Shown: positions 39,410 through 49,339, numbered from the stretch's first letter. The stretch is 64,000 nucleotides of DNA from an uncultured Aquabacterium sp. (GCF_913773725.1 NZ_CAJYGK010000137.1:1-64000), one strand, 5' to 3'. Notes: generated by a model from the sequence alone, not told the origin. Numbers and translations: made by a program.

Positions 39410-40222
39410 ATGAAGTGGATGCGTGAGATTGCGCGCTGGCTGCTGGCCGCCACCCTGCTGAGCGCCGGCCTGGCGGCCCAGGCTGCCCCCCAGGCCGACT
39501 ACGTGCTGGGCGTGGGTGACCTGATCCGGGTTTCGGTGTACCAGAACCCCGACCTGACCCTGGAGACCCGCATCAACGAAGGGGGCACCATCTCCTACCC
39601 GCTGCTGGGCTCGGTCAAGATCGGCGGCCTGTCCGTCGTGGCCGCCGAGAAGAAGATCGCCGATGGCCTGCGTGAAGGCAACTACCTCAAGCAGCCTCAG
39701 GTCACCATCCTGCTGCTGGCCGTGAAGGCCAACCAGGTGTCCGTGCTGGGTCTGGTCAACAAGCCGGGTCGTTATCCGCTGGAAGCCGGCACCTCGAAGC
39801 TGAGCGAAGTGCTGGCGGCCGCCGGGGGCACCGTCGCCGGATCGGCCTCGGACATCGTCGTGATCTCCGGCCTGCGCAACGGCAAGGCCTTCCGCAAGGA
39901 AATCGACTTCCCCAAGGTGTTCGCCTCGATCGGCACGGTGGACGACATCCCGCTGGAAAACGGCGACGCCATCTGGGTGGACCGCGCGCCCCAGATCTAC
40001 ATCTATGGCGAAGTGCAGCGCCCTGGCGTGCAACTGCTGCTGCGCGACACCACGCTGCTGCAGGCACTGGCTTCGGCAGGCGGCCTCAACATGCGGGGCA
40101 CCGAGCGCGGCATCCGCGTGCACCGTCGTGATGAGGGCGGCGAAGTCCGCATCATCCAGCCGGGCATGAACGACAAGCTGCAGCCCGGCGACGTGGTCTA
40201 CGTGCGCGAAAGCCTGTTCTGA
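39410..40222 (+). CDS. Polysaccharide export outer-membrane protein (Wza/EpsE type), lone gene
   Basis: 270 residues. Signal peptide about 1-25 (LLAATLLSAGLAAQA), then the polysaccharide-export domain (YVLGVGDLIRVSVYQNPDLTLETRI) and two SLBB-type regions (VSVLGLVNKPGRYPLEAGTSKLSEVLAAAGG; IYIYGEVQRPGVQLLLRDTTLLQALASAGGL). There is no lipobox Cys. In relatives it forms or supports the outer-membrane exit pore for exopolysaccharide. No glycosyltransferase, Wzc or polymerase genes flank it, so the rest of the pathway must be elsewhere. ATG preceded by AGAGGACTGAACGT. A strong terminator follows at 40239. Confidence 0.92.
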   Translation: MKWMREIARWLLAATLLSAGLAAQAAPQADYVLGVGDLIRVSVYQNPDLTLETRINEGGTISYPLLGSVKIGGLSVVAAEKKIADGLREGNYLKQPQVTILLLAVKANQVSVLGLVNKPGRYPLEAGTSKLSEVLAAAGGTVAGSASDIVVISGLRNGKAFRKEIDFPKVFASIGTVDDIPLENGDAIWVDRAPQIYIYGEVQRPGVQLLLRDTTLLQALASAGGLNMRGTERGIRVHRRDEGGEVRIIQPGMNDKLQPGDVVYVRESLF

Positions 40223-40238
40223 TCTGCGCTGCCGCATG

Positions 40239-40268
40239 AAAAAAGGCCCGGTTCAACCGGGCCTTTTT
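40239..40268 (+). terminator. Rho-independent terminator, probably bidirectional
   Basis: Near-perfect palindrome GGCCCGGTT-C-AACCGGGCC at 40245-40263, flanked by AAAAAA on the left and TTTTT on the right. It lies 17 bases after the export gene stop and faces the convergent methyltransferase gene, so it can serve both strands. Confidence 0.92.
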
Positions 40269-40309
40269 GTTGGGCGCTGCGGAGTCTGCTGGGCCCGTAC
40301 GGCCCGGCC

Positions 40310-41575
40310 TCAGGCTTTCTTGTCCCAGGCCGCCGCGTAGAAGCCATCGGTGGCATGCAGGTGCGGCCACAGGCGCAGGTGGCCGGCCGGGGTCACCAGG
40401 CCGCTGGCGTCGGGCACGCCGGCCTGTTCCAGCTTTTCTTTTGCGTCCACCGGGATGAAGTCGGGGTGGGCAGCGCTGAACGCGTTGGCGATCACCTCGT
40501 TCTCGGCGGGCATCAGGCTGCAGGTGGCGTACACCAGACGGCCGCCCGGTTTCAGCAGGCGCGCTGCGCTTTCCAGGATGGCCGTCTGCTTGGCCTGCAG
40601 TTCCTCGATGGCCTTCGGGCTCTGGCGCCATTTCAGATCGGGGTTGCGGCGCAGCGTGCCCAGGCCCGAGCACGGGGCATCGACGAGCACGCGGTCGATC
40701 TTGCCGCGCAGGCGCTTGATGCGGTCGTCGTTTTCGTGCGCGATCTGGGCCGAGTACACGTTCGACAGCCCGCTGCGGGCCAGGCGTGGCTTGAGGTTTT
40801 CCAGCCGATGGCCGGACACGTCGAAGGCATAGAGCCGGCCCGTGTTGCGCATCATGCCGCCCAGGGCCAGGGTCTTGCCGCCCGCGCCGGCGCAGAAGTC
40901 GACCACCATTTCACCGCGCTTGGCGCCGGTCAGCAGGGCCAGCAGCTGGCTGCCCTCGTCCTGCACCTCGACATGGCCGTCGGTGTACAGCGGCAGCTTC
41001 TGCAGGTTGGGCTTGCCGTCGATGCGGATGCCCATGGGCGAATAGGGCGTGGGCAGGGCCTCGATGCCGGCTTCGGCCAGCTGGGCCAGCACCTCGTCGC
41101 GCTTGGCCTTGATGGCGTTGACGCGCAGGTCCAGCGGGGCGCCACCGGAGAGGCGCTCGACCAGGGCCCAGAAGCCGGCGTCGTCCAGCTGCTCGCGCAG
41201 CTTGTTCGACAGCCAGTCCGGCATGTTGTGGCGCAGCTTGTCGGGCAGGGTGCTGCGGTCGATGGTGGCGGTGCGGGCCAGCCAGGCCTGCTCGTCGGCC
41301 GTCGCGCCGTTCTTGATGATGTGGGGCTGACCTTGCCAGGCCAGCAGCACCAGGCGGCGCTCCATGGGCCCGTGGCCCGACTGGGCCAGGTGGGCCCACA
41401 GCAGGCGCTGACGCAGCACGGCGTAGGCGGTCTCGGCCAGGGCGTGGCGTTCGCGGGCGCCCAGCGCCTTGTGCTTGCGGAAGAAATAGGAAACGATGCT
41501 GTCTGCCGGGGCGTCGAGCTTGAGCACCTCACGGACGAGCTGGGTCGTGAGGTCGAGAAGGGCATTCGGGTGCAT
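40310..41575 (-). CDS. RsmB/NOP2-family RNA (cytosine-5) methyltransferase
   Basis: 421 residues. N-terminal NusB-like or PUA-linked helices, then a Rossmann methyltransferase: SAM-binding VVDFCAGAGGKTLALGGMM near residue 225, motif IV DAPCSGLGTLRRNPD and motif VI YATCSLMPAENE, containing the two cysteines of 5-methylcytosine RNA enzymes. The exact target in rRNA or tRNA is not evident. The start at 41575 (MHPNALLDL) lies 47 bases inside the 3' end of the sterol-desaturase-like gene on the same strand, so the two may be cotranscribed. Confidence 0.92.
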   Translation of the reverse strand: MHPNALLDLTTQLVREVLKLDAPADSIVSYFFRKHKALGARERHALAETAYAVLRQRLLWAHLAQSGHGPMERRLVLLAWQGQPHIIKNGATADEQAWLARTATIDRSTLPDKLRHNMPDWLSNKLREQLDDAGFWALVERLSGGAPLDLRVNAIKAKRDEVLAQLAEAGIEALPTPYSPMGIRIDGKPNLQKLPLYTDGHVEVQDEGSQLLALLTGAKRGEMVVDFCAGAGGKTLALGGMMRNTGRLYAFDVSGHRLENLKPRLARSGLSNVYSAQIAHENDDRIKRLRGKIDRVLVDAPCSGLGTLRRNPDLKWRQSPKAIEELQAKQTAILESAARLLKPGGRLVYATCSLMPAENEVIANAFSAAHPDFIPVDAKEKLEQAGVPDASGLVTPAGHLRLWPHLHATDGFYAAAWDKKA

Positions 41576-42467
41576 GGGCGCGATTATCCCCGCTTGGCTG
41601 GCTTCGTTCCCACTCCGGCGGTGCCCACAGGTGCTTGAGCCGCGCGGCCAACGGGCCGGGCTGCAACATGTCACGCACCATGGCCACCCATTCGTGCACG
41701 GTCAGCCAGACCGGATTGTGGCTGTGGACCTGCCGCACCAGCCCGTAGTCGGGCGCCTCGGTCTCTTCCACGAAGGTGCCGAACAGCCGATCGAACACAA
41801 TCAGCGTGCCGCCGTAGTTCCTGTCGATGTAGCGGGGGTTGCGGCCGTGGTGGGCGCGGTGGTGCGAGGGCGTGTTGAACACATATTCGATGACCGGGTG
41901 CAGCTTTCCCACCCACTGTGTGTGGATGAAGAACTGGTAGGCCAGGTTGCACGACAGGGCCAGCAGCACCCAGCGCGGCTCGAACCCGATCCACACCATG
42001 GGCAGGTAGAACAGCCAGTTGCCCGCCACCGGATACAGCCAGCTCTGACGCATGGCGGTGGTGAAGTTCATGTGCTCCGAGCCGTGGTGGACCACATGGG
42101 CGCACCAGAACCAGCGGATGCGGTGGCTGGCACGGTGGAACCAGTAGTAGCAGAACTCGACGCCCAGGTAGAGCAGGGCGAAGCGCAGCGGGGTGACCTC
42201 GATGTGCGTGAGCCGGTGCTGCGCCACCCAGTTCATGGCAGGCAGCACCATGAAGACGACGAAGGCCACGTCGACCAGGGTGTAGATGCCGCCCAGGTTG
42301 AGGCTGTCCAGGCTGTCGCGCCAGTCGTAGCGCCCGTGGCCACGCCAGCGCCAGGCCTCCAAAGCCACGACCATCAGAAACAACGGAGACAGGGCCACCA
42401 GCAGCCAGTCTCCGGGTTCGGTCCGGGACAACCAGCTGGCAAGCAAGGGAGGCAGATCGGTCATCAT
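41529..42467 (-). CDS. Sterol desaturase / fatty acid hydroxylase family protein
   Basis: 312-residue membrane di-iron hydroxylase. The three histidine clusters are present: FHRASHR near 111, CAHVVHHGSEHMN near 122, and SHHRAHHGRNPRY near 202, with hydrophobic helices before and between them. Members hydroxylate or desaturate lipids; the substrate is unknown. ATG at 42467, or the next codon. The Arg/Pro-rich last 20 residues overlap the methyltransferase gene start. It is divergent from an AraC-family regulator across a 160-base gap, a common regulator-target arrangement. Confidence 0.92.
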   Translation of the reverse strand: MMTDLPPLLASWLSRTEPGDWLLVALSPLFLMVVALEAWRWRGHGRYDWRDSLDSLNLGGIYTLVDVAFVVFMVLPAMNWVAQHRLTHIEVTPLRFALLYLGVEFCYYWFHRASHRIRWFWCAHVVHHGSEHMNFTTAMRQSWLYPVAGNWLFYLPMVWIGFEPRWVLLALSCNLAYQFFIHTQWVGKLHPVIEYVFNTPSHHRAHHGRNPRYIDRNYGGTLIVFDRLFGTFVEETEAPDYGLVRQVHSHNPVWLTVHEWVAMVRDMLQPGPLAARLKHLWAPPEWERSQPSGDNRAHAPECPSRPHDPARP

Positions 42468-42628
42468 GGGGCGACATGCTCCCTCAGCGAGCGCGCAGCG
42501 GGCTTGACGTCGGCGGTCAATTTCTTGACGGTTCGCGCCAAGTTGCGCTTTCGCTCTCGTGTGAAATCCGCATGGGCAGCGCCGCGCGGCCGCGGCACGA
42601 TCGCAGGGTTGTTCAGGGTAGTGCCACC

Positions 42629-43627
42629 ATGACGGAAAACCGGGTCGCTTCGAGCTATGTGCGGCTCCTATACGAATACATCGAGAGACAGGGCCGTGAT
42701 CCTGTCGACGTGCTCGGGGAGCCGCTGGATGAGTCTGCGCACTTCGTGCCGATGGCGCGCTGGCAGACCATGCTGGCGCGCGTGGATGCGCTTGAACGCC
42801 GCCCGGCGCTGGCCCTGCGCATTGCGGAGGGCATCGGCGCGCGGCACTTCGGTGTGGTCGGCTATGCCGCCCTGGCCTGCGGCAATCTGGCCGAAGCCTT
42901 GCAGCGCCTCGAGCGCTTCCATGCCTCGGTGTACGACGCGAACCCGGCCACCGTGCACTATGGGCCTGAGGGGGTGAGCATCGAATGGGGTGTGGCGCGG
43001 GGGCGCCCCGGGGCGCTGGTCGACGAGACCGCGATCGCGGCCCTGGTGCAACTGGCCCGGGACCTGACGGGGCGCTTCTGGCCGGTTCGGCGCGTGAGCT
43101 TCGTCAACCCGGTACCGATGTGGACCCAACCCTACGAAGATTTCTTTGGTGGCGAGGTCTGCTTCGAGGAGGACGCCACCCGTCTGGTCTTCGATCCGCA
43201 GGTGCTGGCCTTGCCCTTGCGCAAATCGGATCCGGCTTTGCTGACCTTGCTGGATCACCAGGCCGAACAGCTGCTGGCTGAAACCGCCGCGGTTCCCCCC
43301 GTCGTGGACGCCTGGCGGCGGACGCTGGTACCCCTGATCCGGGAGGGCCAGACCTCGTTGGCCGCGCTGGCAGAGGCGCACCACATGAGCCCCCGGACCC
43401 TGCAACGCCGGCTGGCCGAGCAGGGCACCAGCTTCCAGGGCCTGCTGGACCAGACCCGGCGGCATCTTGCGGAGCGCCACCTGCGCGACGCCCAGCTCGA
43501 CCTGGCCGAGATCGCCTTGATTCTGGGCTACTCGGAGCAGAGCGCCTTCACGCGGGCCTTCCGTGCCTGGACGGGGTTGGCGCCCGCCCAGTGGCGGCGT
43601 CAGCACGCGCCGACCTTGCGGCGATGA
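42629..43627 (+). CDS. AraC-family transcriptional regulator
   Basis: 332 residues. An N-terminal arabinose-binding-like ligand domain of the OruR/MmsR group (about 1-190, with GIGARHFGVVGYAALACGNLAEALQRLERFH) and a C-terminal double helix-turn-helix (about 230-325: LAEAHHMSPRTLQRRLAEQG; LAEIALILGYSEQSAFTRAFRAWTGLAP). The ligand is unknown. The divergent hydroxylase gene is the most likely target. The ATG at 42629 is chosen from domain length; the ribosome binding site is weak (AGGGTAGTGCC). Confidence 0.92.
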   Translation: MTENRVASSYVRLLYEYIERQGRDPVDVLGEPLDESAHFVPMARWQTMLARVDALERRPALALRIAEGIGARHFGVVGYAALACGNLAEALQRLERFHASVYDANPATVHYGPEGVSIEWGVARGRPGALVDETAIAALVQLARDLTGRFWPVRRVSFVNPVPMWTQPYEDFFGGEVCFEEDATRLVFDPQVLALPLRKSDPALLTLLDHQAEQLLAETAAVPPVVDAWRRTLVPLIREGQTSLAALAEAHHMSPRTLQRRLAEQGTSFQGLLDQTRRHLAERHLRDAQLDLAEIALILGYSEQSAFTRAFRAWTGLAPAQWRRQHAPTLRR

Positions 43628-43780
43628 CGAGGGTGTCGTTCTGCGGTCGGTGAACGTTTGTCGTTCCTCAAGTTCGTTTGCGGAATGCCGACAACGGGAG
43701 ACAAGGGGGCGCGTGGCCCGGTCGTGTGCGCACTCGACCGGGGTCACGCCCCCGCTTTTCATCCCGTGCAAGGAGTCGGC

Positions 43781-45364
43781 ATGTTCTCTCTTCCCAGTTC
43801 CATCAAGGCCAAGCTGGTCCTGGCCTTTGGCGGGGTGGCCGGCATCGTGCTGGTGCTGGGTGGATTCGCCCTGTACTCGCTCCATGAGGCCACAGGACGC
43901 TTCACCACCTTTGTTCATGGTGTGGATGCCCGGGCCAAGGTTGCGGCCCATTTGCAGCATGCGGTGGACCACAGGGCCATCGGCGCGCGAAACCTGGTTC
44001 TGGCCGCGACCGACGAAGAGCGTGCCAAGGAAAAGGCCGATGTCGTGGCAGCGCATGGCGACGTGCAGCGCTTGCTCAAGCAGTTGAACGACATGATCGC
44101 CGTGGCCACTGACACATCCGAGGAAGCCCGTCGCCTGGTGGTTCGCTTGAGCGAGATCGAACAGGTCTACGGGCCGGTGGCCCTGGCCATCGTGGAGCAG
44201 GCGGCGCGGGGCGATGCCGAGCAGGCCCGGCGCAAGCTGCATGACGAGTGCCAGCCGCTGCTGACCCAGTTGCGGGGTGTCATGCGGGACTACAACGCGC
44301 TGGTCGAGCGGCGTGCCGCGGCCCTGGCCGCCGATGCCGAGGAACAGATGGCCACGCGTCGGGTGCTGTTGACGGCCGCTGTCCTGGCCGCGGTGTTGCT
44401 GGGCGTGGGGGGCGGCGTGCTCATCACGCGCAGCCTGATGGACGATCTGGGGGCCGAGCCACACGATCTGAACGTGTTCGCGCGCCGCGTGGCCGATGGC
44501 GACCTGAGCCCCATTCCCGGCGTGGACCGGGCGCCTTCGCACAGTGTGCTGGCCTCGTTGGGGTCCATGCAAGTCAACCTGGCCGCCATCGTGAACCAGG
44601 TGCGCGAGTCCTCGGACACCATCGTCACCAGCTCCACCCAGATCGCGCAAGGCAACAACGACCTGAGCCAGCGCACCGAAGAGCAGGTGAACGCCCTGCA
44701 GCAGACGGCCGCGACCATGGACGTCCTGGGCCACATGGTGGCCAGCAACGCCGACAGTGCCCAGCAGGCCAGCGAACTGGCAGTAGGGGCCAGTCAGGTG
44801 GCGGGCAAGGGCGGCGAGGTCGTCAGCCAGGTGGTCGACACCATGCGGGGCATCAACGAAAGCTCGAAGAAGATCTCCGACATCATCGGGGTGATCGATG
44901 GCATTGCCTTCCAGACCAACATCCTGGCCCTGAATGCGGCCGTGGAGGCGGCCCGTGCAGGCGAGCAGGGCCGGGGCTTCTCCGTCGTGGCCTCGGAGGT
45001 GCGCAGCCTCGCCCAGCGCAGTGCGACCTCGGCCCGCGAGATCAAGGCACTGATCACCCACAGCGTCGAGCAGGTCGAGCGCGGCACCGGTCTGGTGGAC
45101 CAGGCCGGCGAGACCATGGCCGACATCGTGCGGGCCATCCAGCGCGTCACCGACATCGTGACGGAGATCAGCCAGTCCAGCACCGAGCAGAGCGAGGGCG
45201 TGACCCAGATCGGTGACACCATCAACCAGATCGACGACACCACCCAGAAGAACGCCGCCCTGGTGGAGGAAAGCGCCGCCGCCGCGGAGTGCCTCAAGCA
45301 GCAGGCCGATCGCCTGGCCCGGGCTGTGTCGACCTTCCGCATCAATGGGCGCAGCGTGCTGTGA
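43781..45364 (+). CDS. Methyl-accepting chemotaxis protein
   Basis: 527 residues. Membrane helix about 12-32, a four-helix-bundle periplasmic sensor about 35-190, second helix about 195-215 ([21 protein letters not shown]), a HAMP-like segment, and the cytoplasmic signalling domain with the hairpin tip [31 protein letters not shown], the CheA/CheW contact. It lacks the C-terminal NWETF pentapeptide. The ATG at 43781 follows AAGGAG. The ligand is unknown; the adjacent amidase invites, but does not prove, an amide or ammonium signal. Confidence 0.94.
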   Translation: MFSLPSSIKAKLVLAFGGVAGIVLVLGGFALYSLHEATGRFTTFVHGVDARAKVAAHLQHAVDHRAIGARNLVLAATDEERAKEKADVVAAHGDVQRLLKQLNDMIAVATDTSEEARRLVVRLSEIEQVYGPVALAIVEQAARGDAEQARRKLHDECQPLLTQLRGVMRDYNALVERRAAALAADAEEQMATRRVLLTAAVLAAVLLGVGGGVLITRSLMDDLGAEPHDLNVFARRVADGDLSPIPGVDRAPSHSVLASLGSMQVNLAAIVNQVRESSDTIVTSSTQIAQGNNDLSQRTEEQVNALQQTAATMDVLGHMVASNADSAQQASELAVGASQVAGKGGEVVSQVVDTMRGINESSKKISDIIGVIDGIAFQTNILALNAAVEAARAGEQGRGFSVVASEVRSLAQRSATSAREIKALITHSVEQVERGTGLVDQAGETMADIVRAIQRVTDIVTEISQSSTEQSEGVTQIGDTINQIDDTTQKNAALVEESAAAAECLKQQADRLARAVSTFRINGRSVL

Positions 45365-45382
45365 GCGGTGGACGGGCCAGCG

Positions 45383-46423
45383 TCATTCGTACTTCAGTCG
45401 GGCGTCGTTCGGCAGACCGTCGATGGGGCACTCGGCCGTGCCCACGGTCTTGCGGGTGATGGCTTCGACCCGGGCCTGCGCGGCAGCGGGGTCATTGACC
45501 CACTCGCGGTAGAAATCGTAGGGGCACTCGGCCACGCCCTTGTCGCCTTCGCCCGAGTTGATCTTGCCCGTGTAGCCGCGGTGCAGGAGCTTGAACAGGT
45601 GGTTTTGTGACTGGGCCGTGCTGCGCGCGTCGCGGATGAGCCGTTTGCTCAGCTGGGCGTACTGGATGCCGTAGTCCTCTTCGCCGCATTCGCCCAACGT
45701 GCGCCCGTCGAAGCCGATGATGGCGCTGTGCCCGAAGTAGCTGTAGACGCCGTCGAAGCCGGCTGCGTTGGCCACGGCCACATAGCTGTTGTTGGCCCAG
45801 GCCATGGCCTTGGCCATCAGCACCTGCTGGTCCTTGGCGGGGTACATGTAGCCCTGGCAGCGCACGATCAGCTCGGCGCCCTTCATCGCGCAGTCGCGCC
45901 AGATCTCGGGGTAGTTGCCGTCGTCGCAGATGATGAGGCTGACCTTCATTCCCTTGGGTCCGTCCGACACATAGGTCTTGTCACCGGGGTACCAGCCCTC
46001 GATAGGCGTCCACGGCATGATCTTGCGGTACTTCTGGACGATCTCGCCCTGGTCGTTCATCAGGATCAGGGTGTTGTAGGGCACCTTGGCCGGGTGGGCC
46101 TCGTGGCGCTCTCCGGTGAGCGAGAACACGCCCCAGACCTTCGCGTTGCGGCAGGCCTGCGCGAAGATGTCGGTCACCTCGCCAGGAATGGTCACCGCCG
46201 TGTCCATCATCTCCTGCTTGTCATACATGATCCCGTGGGTGCTGTACTCCGGGAAGATGACCAGATCCAGCCCGGGCAGACCCAGCTTCATGCCTTCGAT
46301 CATCTGGCGGATCTTGTGGGCATTGGCCATCACCTCGGCCGTCGTGTGGAGCCGGGGCATCTTGTAGTTGACGACGGCCACGCCGACCGTGTCTTCGCTG
46401 CTTGAAATGTCGCCGTGAAGCAT
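45383..46423 (-). CDS. amiE: Aliphatic amidase
   Basis: 346 residues, the same length as Pseudomonas AmiE. A nitrilase-superfamily enzyme hydrolysing short aliphatic amides to acids and ammonia. The catalytic triad falls at the canonical positions: Glu59 in [10 protein letters not shown], Lys134 in [10 protein letters not shown] and Cys166 in [11 protein letters not shown]. The ATG at 46423 follows AGGAGAGGCAGC; upstream codons are not protein-like. It is transcribed alone, away from the formamidase operon, but has a dyad 60-77 bases upstream that also precedes urtA, so both are probably under the same regulator. Confidence 0.97.
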   Translation of the reverse strand: MLHGDISSSEDTVGVAVVNYKMPRLHTTAEVMANAHKIRQMIEGMKLGLPGLDLVIFPEYSTHGIMYDKQEMMDTAVTIPGEVTDIFAQACRNAKVWGVFSLTGERHEAHPAKVPYNTLILMNDQGEIVQKYRKIMPWTPIEGWYPGDKTYVSDGPKGMKVSLIICDDGNYPEIWRDCAMKGAELIVRCQGYMYPAKDQQVLMAKAMAWANNSYVAVANAAGFDGVYSYFGHSAIIGFDGRTLGECGEEDYGIQYAQLSKRLIRDARSTAQSQNHLFKLLHRGYTGKINSGEGDKGVAECPYDFYREWVNDPAAAQARVEAITRKTVGTAECPIDGLPNDARLKYE

Positions 46424-46482
46424 GCTGCCTCTCCTGCAGGGTTGCGAAGCCTGCAGGGTGCGACGGAGGCCGGCTGCGCTCA

Positions 46483-46500
46483 ATACGTTGATTGACGTAT
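46483..46500. promoter_or_regulatory. Dyad operator candidate upstream of amiE
   Basis: ATACGTTGATTGACGTAT, an inverted repeat TACGT-N6-ACGTA. On the minus strand it reads ATACGTCAATCAACGTAT, matching 16 of 18 bases of the element at 54560. It may bind the LuxR-type regulator at 58108 (inference); NarL/FixJ-type regulators bind similar short dyads. Confidence 0.65.
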
Positions 46501-46603
46501 CGGCTCGCCTACTGTCGGGACGGTTCAACCTTGCGCGGGCAGGGCCGCAGGGGCGTTCCTACAATCCGGTGCATCGTTCACAGATTTCGGGAGACCCCTG
46601 TTC

Positions 46604-47671
46604 ATGCCACTCTGGACCGTTCTCGTGCCCTTGGTTGCCGCCGGCTTGCTCGGGGTGTCGTCGATGCTGGGGGCTTCGGTCGGCATGCTGGCCCTGTTCG
46701 GCGGGGCCCTGATGCTGTCGGTGCTGGCTGCGGTTCACCATGCGGAGGTGATCGCGCACAAGGTGGGGGAGCCCTTGGGCACCCTGGTGCTGGCGCTGGC
46801 CGTGACGGTGATCGAGGTGGCGCTGATCGTCAGCATCATGATGGCGGGGGGCGCGAAGTCCGCGGCCGTGCCGCGCGACACGGTGTATGCCGCGATCATG
46901 ATCATCTGCACCGGCGTGCTGGGCCTGTGCGTGCTGATCGGGGCGGTGCGGCACCGCGTGCAGACCTTTCGCGTGGCCGGCGCCAATGCCGGCCTGAGTG
47001 CCCTGATGGCCCTGGCGACGCTGTCGCTGGTGCTGCCGAGTTTCACCACCTCGACGCGCGAAGGCACCTACAGCCCGGCCCAGCTCGTGTTCGCCGGTGT
47101 GGCCTCGTTGGTGCTGTGGCTGGTGTTCATCTTCGTTCAGACCGTGCGCCACCGTGACTATTTCCTGCCCGAGGAAGAGGCGAGCAACGAGCACGTGCAT
47201 GCCGCGCCGCCCGGAACGTGGCAGGCGCTGGCCAGCCTGTCGTTGCTGCTGGTGGCGCTGGTGGCGGTCGTGGGCCTGGCCAAGCTGCTGTCGCCCGCCA
47301 TTGAACAGGCCGTGAGCGAAGCCGGCGCGCCGAAGGCGGTCATCGGGGTCGTCATCGCGCTGCTGGTGCTGCTGCCCGAAACCGTGGCCGCCATCCGCGC
47401 CGCGCACGCCAACCGACTGCAGACCAGCCTCAACCTGGCCATCGGCTCGGCGCTCGCCAGCATCGGCCTGACGATTCCGGCGGTGGCCGTGGTGTCGGTG
47501 TGGCTCGACCTGCCCCTTCAACTGGGCATCGTGGGCAAGGACCTGGTGCTGCTGCTGCTGACGTTCGCCATTGCCATCGTCACCCTGGGCCACGGCCGAA
47601 CGACCGTGATGCAGGGTGCCGTGCACCTGGTGATCTTCGCAGCCTTCCTGTTCCTGACGCTGGTGCCGTGA
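46604..47671 (+). CDS. ChaA-type cation/proton antiporter (calcium:proton exchanger family)
   Basis: 355 residues, about eleven membrane helices arranged as two repeats, each with the acidic ion-binding helix of the CaCA family: VTVIEVALIVSIMMAGG near residue 70 and ALLVLLPETVAAIRAAHANRLQ near residue 250. A His/Glu-rich loop (LPEEEASNEHVHAAPPG) lies between the halves. ChaA homologues export sodium, potassium or calcium in exchange for protons. The ATG at 46604 follows GGGAGACCCCTGTTC. It converges with fmdB, and its link to amide use is not obvious. Confidence 0.92.
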   Translation: MPLWTVLVPLVAAGLLGVSSMLGASVGMLALFGGALMLSVLAAVHHAEVIAHKVGEPLGTLVLALAVTVIEVALIVSIMMAGGAKSAAVPRDTVYAAIMIICTGVLGLCVLIGAVRHRVQTFRVAGANAGLSALMALATLSLVLPSFTTSTREGTYSPAQLVFAGVASLVLWLVFIFVQTVRHRDYFLPEEEASNEHVHAAPPGTWQALASLSLLLVALVAVVGLAKLLSPAIEQAVSEAGAPKAVIGVVIALLVLLPETVAAIRAAHANRLQTSLNLAIGSALASIGLTIPAVAVVSVWLDLPLQLGIVGKDLVLLLLTFAIAIVTLGHGRTTVMQGAVHLVIFAAFLFLTLVP

Positions 47672-47697
47672 ACCCGGCCGCCAGGCCGTATCCGGGC

Positions 47698-48060
47698 TCA
47701 GTGGCTGATCATCCAGGGTCGTTTGGTGGGGAAGGTCTTGGCGCCATTGGCCGCCGTGACGGTGGCGCTGCGCAGGCCCTTGCTGCCTGAGCAGCACCCG
47801 CATCCCGCCGGGTGACGCAGCCGCGCATAGCCGCCTTCCTGGTAGCCCTTGGACGTCATCGGGGCGTGGCGGGCGGCTTCGTTGCGGTCCATGGCCGTGC
47901 GGGTGTCTGCGCTCAGACAGGCCAGCCGAGGGGCCGACGCGAACACACGCGGCGACGCGGTCCCGCAGTCGGGGCAGGGGGCCAGTTCATTGCGGTCGGC
48001 CAGGCTGCGGAAGGCGTCGAAGCCGCCGCAATGGGGACAGGCGTAGTCGTAGGTGGGCAT
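47698..48060 (-). CDS. fmdB: FmdB-family zinc-ribbon protein
   Basis: 120 residues. An N-terminal FmdB zinc ribbon with two CxxC pairs (YACPHCGGFDAF, PCPDCGTASPR) and a longer C-terminal region with a CGCC cluster (HPAGCGCCSG). FmdB is named from the formamidase clusters of methylotrophs, where it was proposed as a regulator; the family's biochemical role is not settled. It lies 28 bases downstream of fmdA and is the last gene of the urt-fmd transcript. Confidence 0.92.
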   Translation of the reverse strand: MPTYDYACPHCGGFDAFRSLADRNELAPCPDCGTASPRVFASAPRLACLSADTRTAMDRNEAARHAPMTSKGYQEGGYARLRHPAGCGCCSGSKGLRSATVTAANGAKTFPTKRPWMISH

Positions 48061-48088
48061 GCGGCGGCTCCTGGGCGAGGGGGCGGGC

Positions 48089-49324
48089 TTACTTGACGAG
48101 GTCGTACGAGATCGGCATGTCGATGCTGCCGTCGAGCATCTTCACGGGGCCGGCGGCCGTCGGGTTGATGTCGAACTCGAAGATCTCGGTGGGCAGCCAC
48201 AGCGTGGCGCAGGCGTTGGGGATGTCGACCACGCCGCTGATGTGGCCCTGCACCGGCGCGGTGCCCAGGATGGAGTAGGCCTGCGCCCCGGTGTAGCCGA
48301 ACTTCTTCAGGTATTCGATGGCGTTCAGGCACGCCTGGCGGTAGGCCACGTGCACGTCCAGGTAGTGCTGCTTGCCCTGCTCGTCGACCGAGATGCCTTC
48401 GAAGATCAGGTAGTCCTTGTAGTTGGGCGTGATGGGGCTGGGCTTGAAGATCGGGTTCTTGATGCCGTACTTGGCCATCCCGCCCTTGATGAGCTGCACG
48501 CGCATGTGAACCCAGCCGGCCATCTCGATGGCGCCGCAGAAGGTGATCTCACCATCGCCCTGGCTGAAGTGCAGGTCGCCCACGGAGAGGCCCGCGCCTT
48601 CCACGTACACCGGGAAGAAGATCTTGGAGCCGCGTGACAGGTCCTTGATGTCGCAGTTGCCGCCGTGCTCGCGCGGGGGCACGGTGCGGGCACCTTCGGC
48701 GGCAATCTTGTCCTTGACCTCGCCAGTGGCCTTGCCAGCGTGGGCGGTCTTGGCGAACGGCGGGTTGGCCAGCGGTGGCACGCGGTCGGGCTGGGTGGCG
48801 ATGAAATCGACCTCGCGCTCGTTCCACATGTCGAGCATCTTCTTGTCCGGCAGGCAGCCGATGAGACCCGGGTGGATCAGCCCTGCGAACTCGACGCCGG
48901 GGATGTGACGGCTCTTGGTGAACATGCCGTTGAAGTCCCAGATGGACTTCTGGGCGTGCGGGAAGTGCTCGGTCAGGAAGCCGCCGCCGTTGTTCTTGCT
49001 GAAGAAGCCGTTGAAGCCCCACAGGCTGTCGGCCTTGGCGCCGATGTCGAGCAGGTCCACCACCAGCAGGTCACCGGGCTCGGCGCCCTTGACGCCCACC
49101 GGGCCCGACAGGAAGTGCACCGTGGTCAGGTCGACATCGCGCACATCGTCGGCGCTGTCGTTGTTCTGGATGTAGCCGCCCGTCCAGTCGTAGGTCTCGA
49201 GCACGAAGTCGTCGCCGGGGTTGACCCAGCAGGCCATCGGGATGTCCGGGTGCCAGCGGTTGTGCACCATCGGGTTGTGGTAGGGAGAGTCTTTCAGGTC
49301 GACCTTGATCAGGGTTTCGGGCAT
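48089..49324 (-). CDS. fmdA: Formamidase (FmdA/AmdA acetamidase-formamidase family)
   Basis: 411 residues, family-typical length. It hydrolyses formamide (and in relatives acetamide) to the acid and ammonia. Recognised from KVDLKDSPYHNPMVHNRWHPDIP at the start, GDLLVVDLLDIGA, EFAGLIHPGLIGCLP, PPREHGGNCDIKDL and the C-terminal ACATLWLPTEIFEFD. It starts 15 bases after urtE, placing the hydrolase in the importer operon. Combined with AmiE and a Urt-type importer this gives uptake and breakdown of short amides. Start ATG 49324 with AAGGAG upstream. Confidence 0.96.
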   Translation of the reverse strand: MPETLIKVDLKDSPYHNPMVHNRWHPDIPMACWVNPGDDFVLETYDWTGGYIQNNDSADDVRDVDLTTVHFLSGPVGVKGAEPGDLLVVDLLDIGAKADSLWGFNGFFSKNNGGGFLTEHFPHAQKSIWDFNGMFTKSRHIPGVEFAGLIHPGLIGCLPDKKMLDMWNEREVDFIATQPDRVPPLANPPFAKTAHAGKATGEVKDKIAAEGARTVPPREHGGNCDIKDLSRGSKIFFPVYVEGAGLSVGDLHFSQGDGEITFCGAIEMAGWVHMRVQLIKGGMAKYGIKNPIFKPSPITPNYKDYLIFEGISVDEQGKQHYLDVHVAYRQACLNAIEYLKKFGYTGAQAYSILGTAPVQGHISGVVDIPNACATLWLPTEIFEFDINPTAAGPVKMLDGSIDMPISYDLVK

Positions 49325-49339
49325 GGCTTGCTCCTTGGT

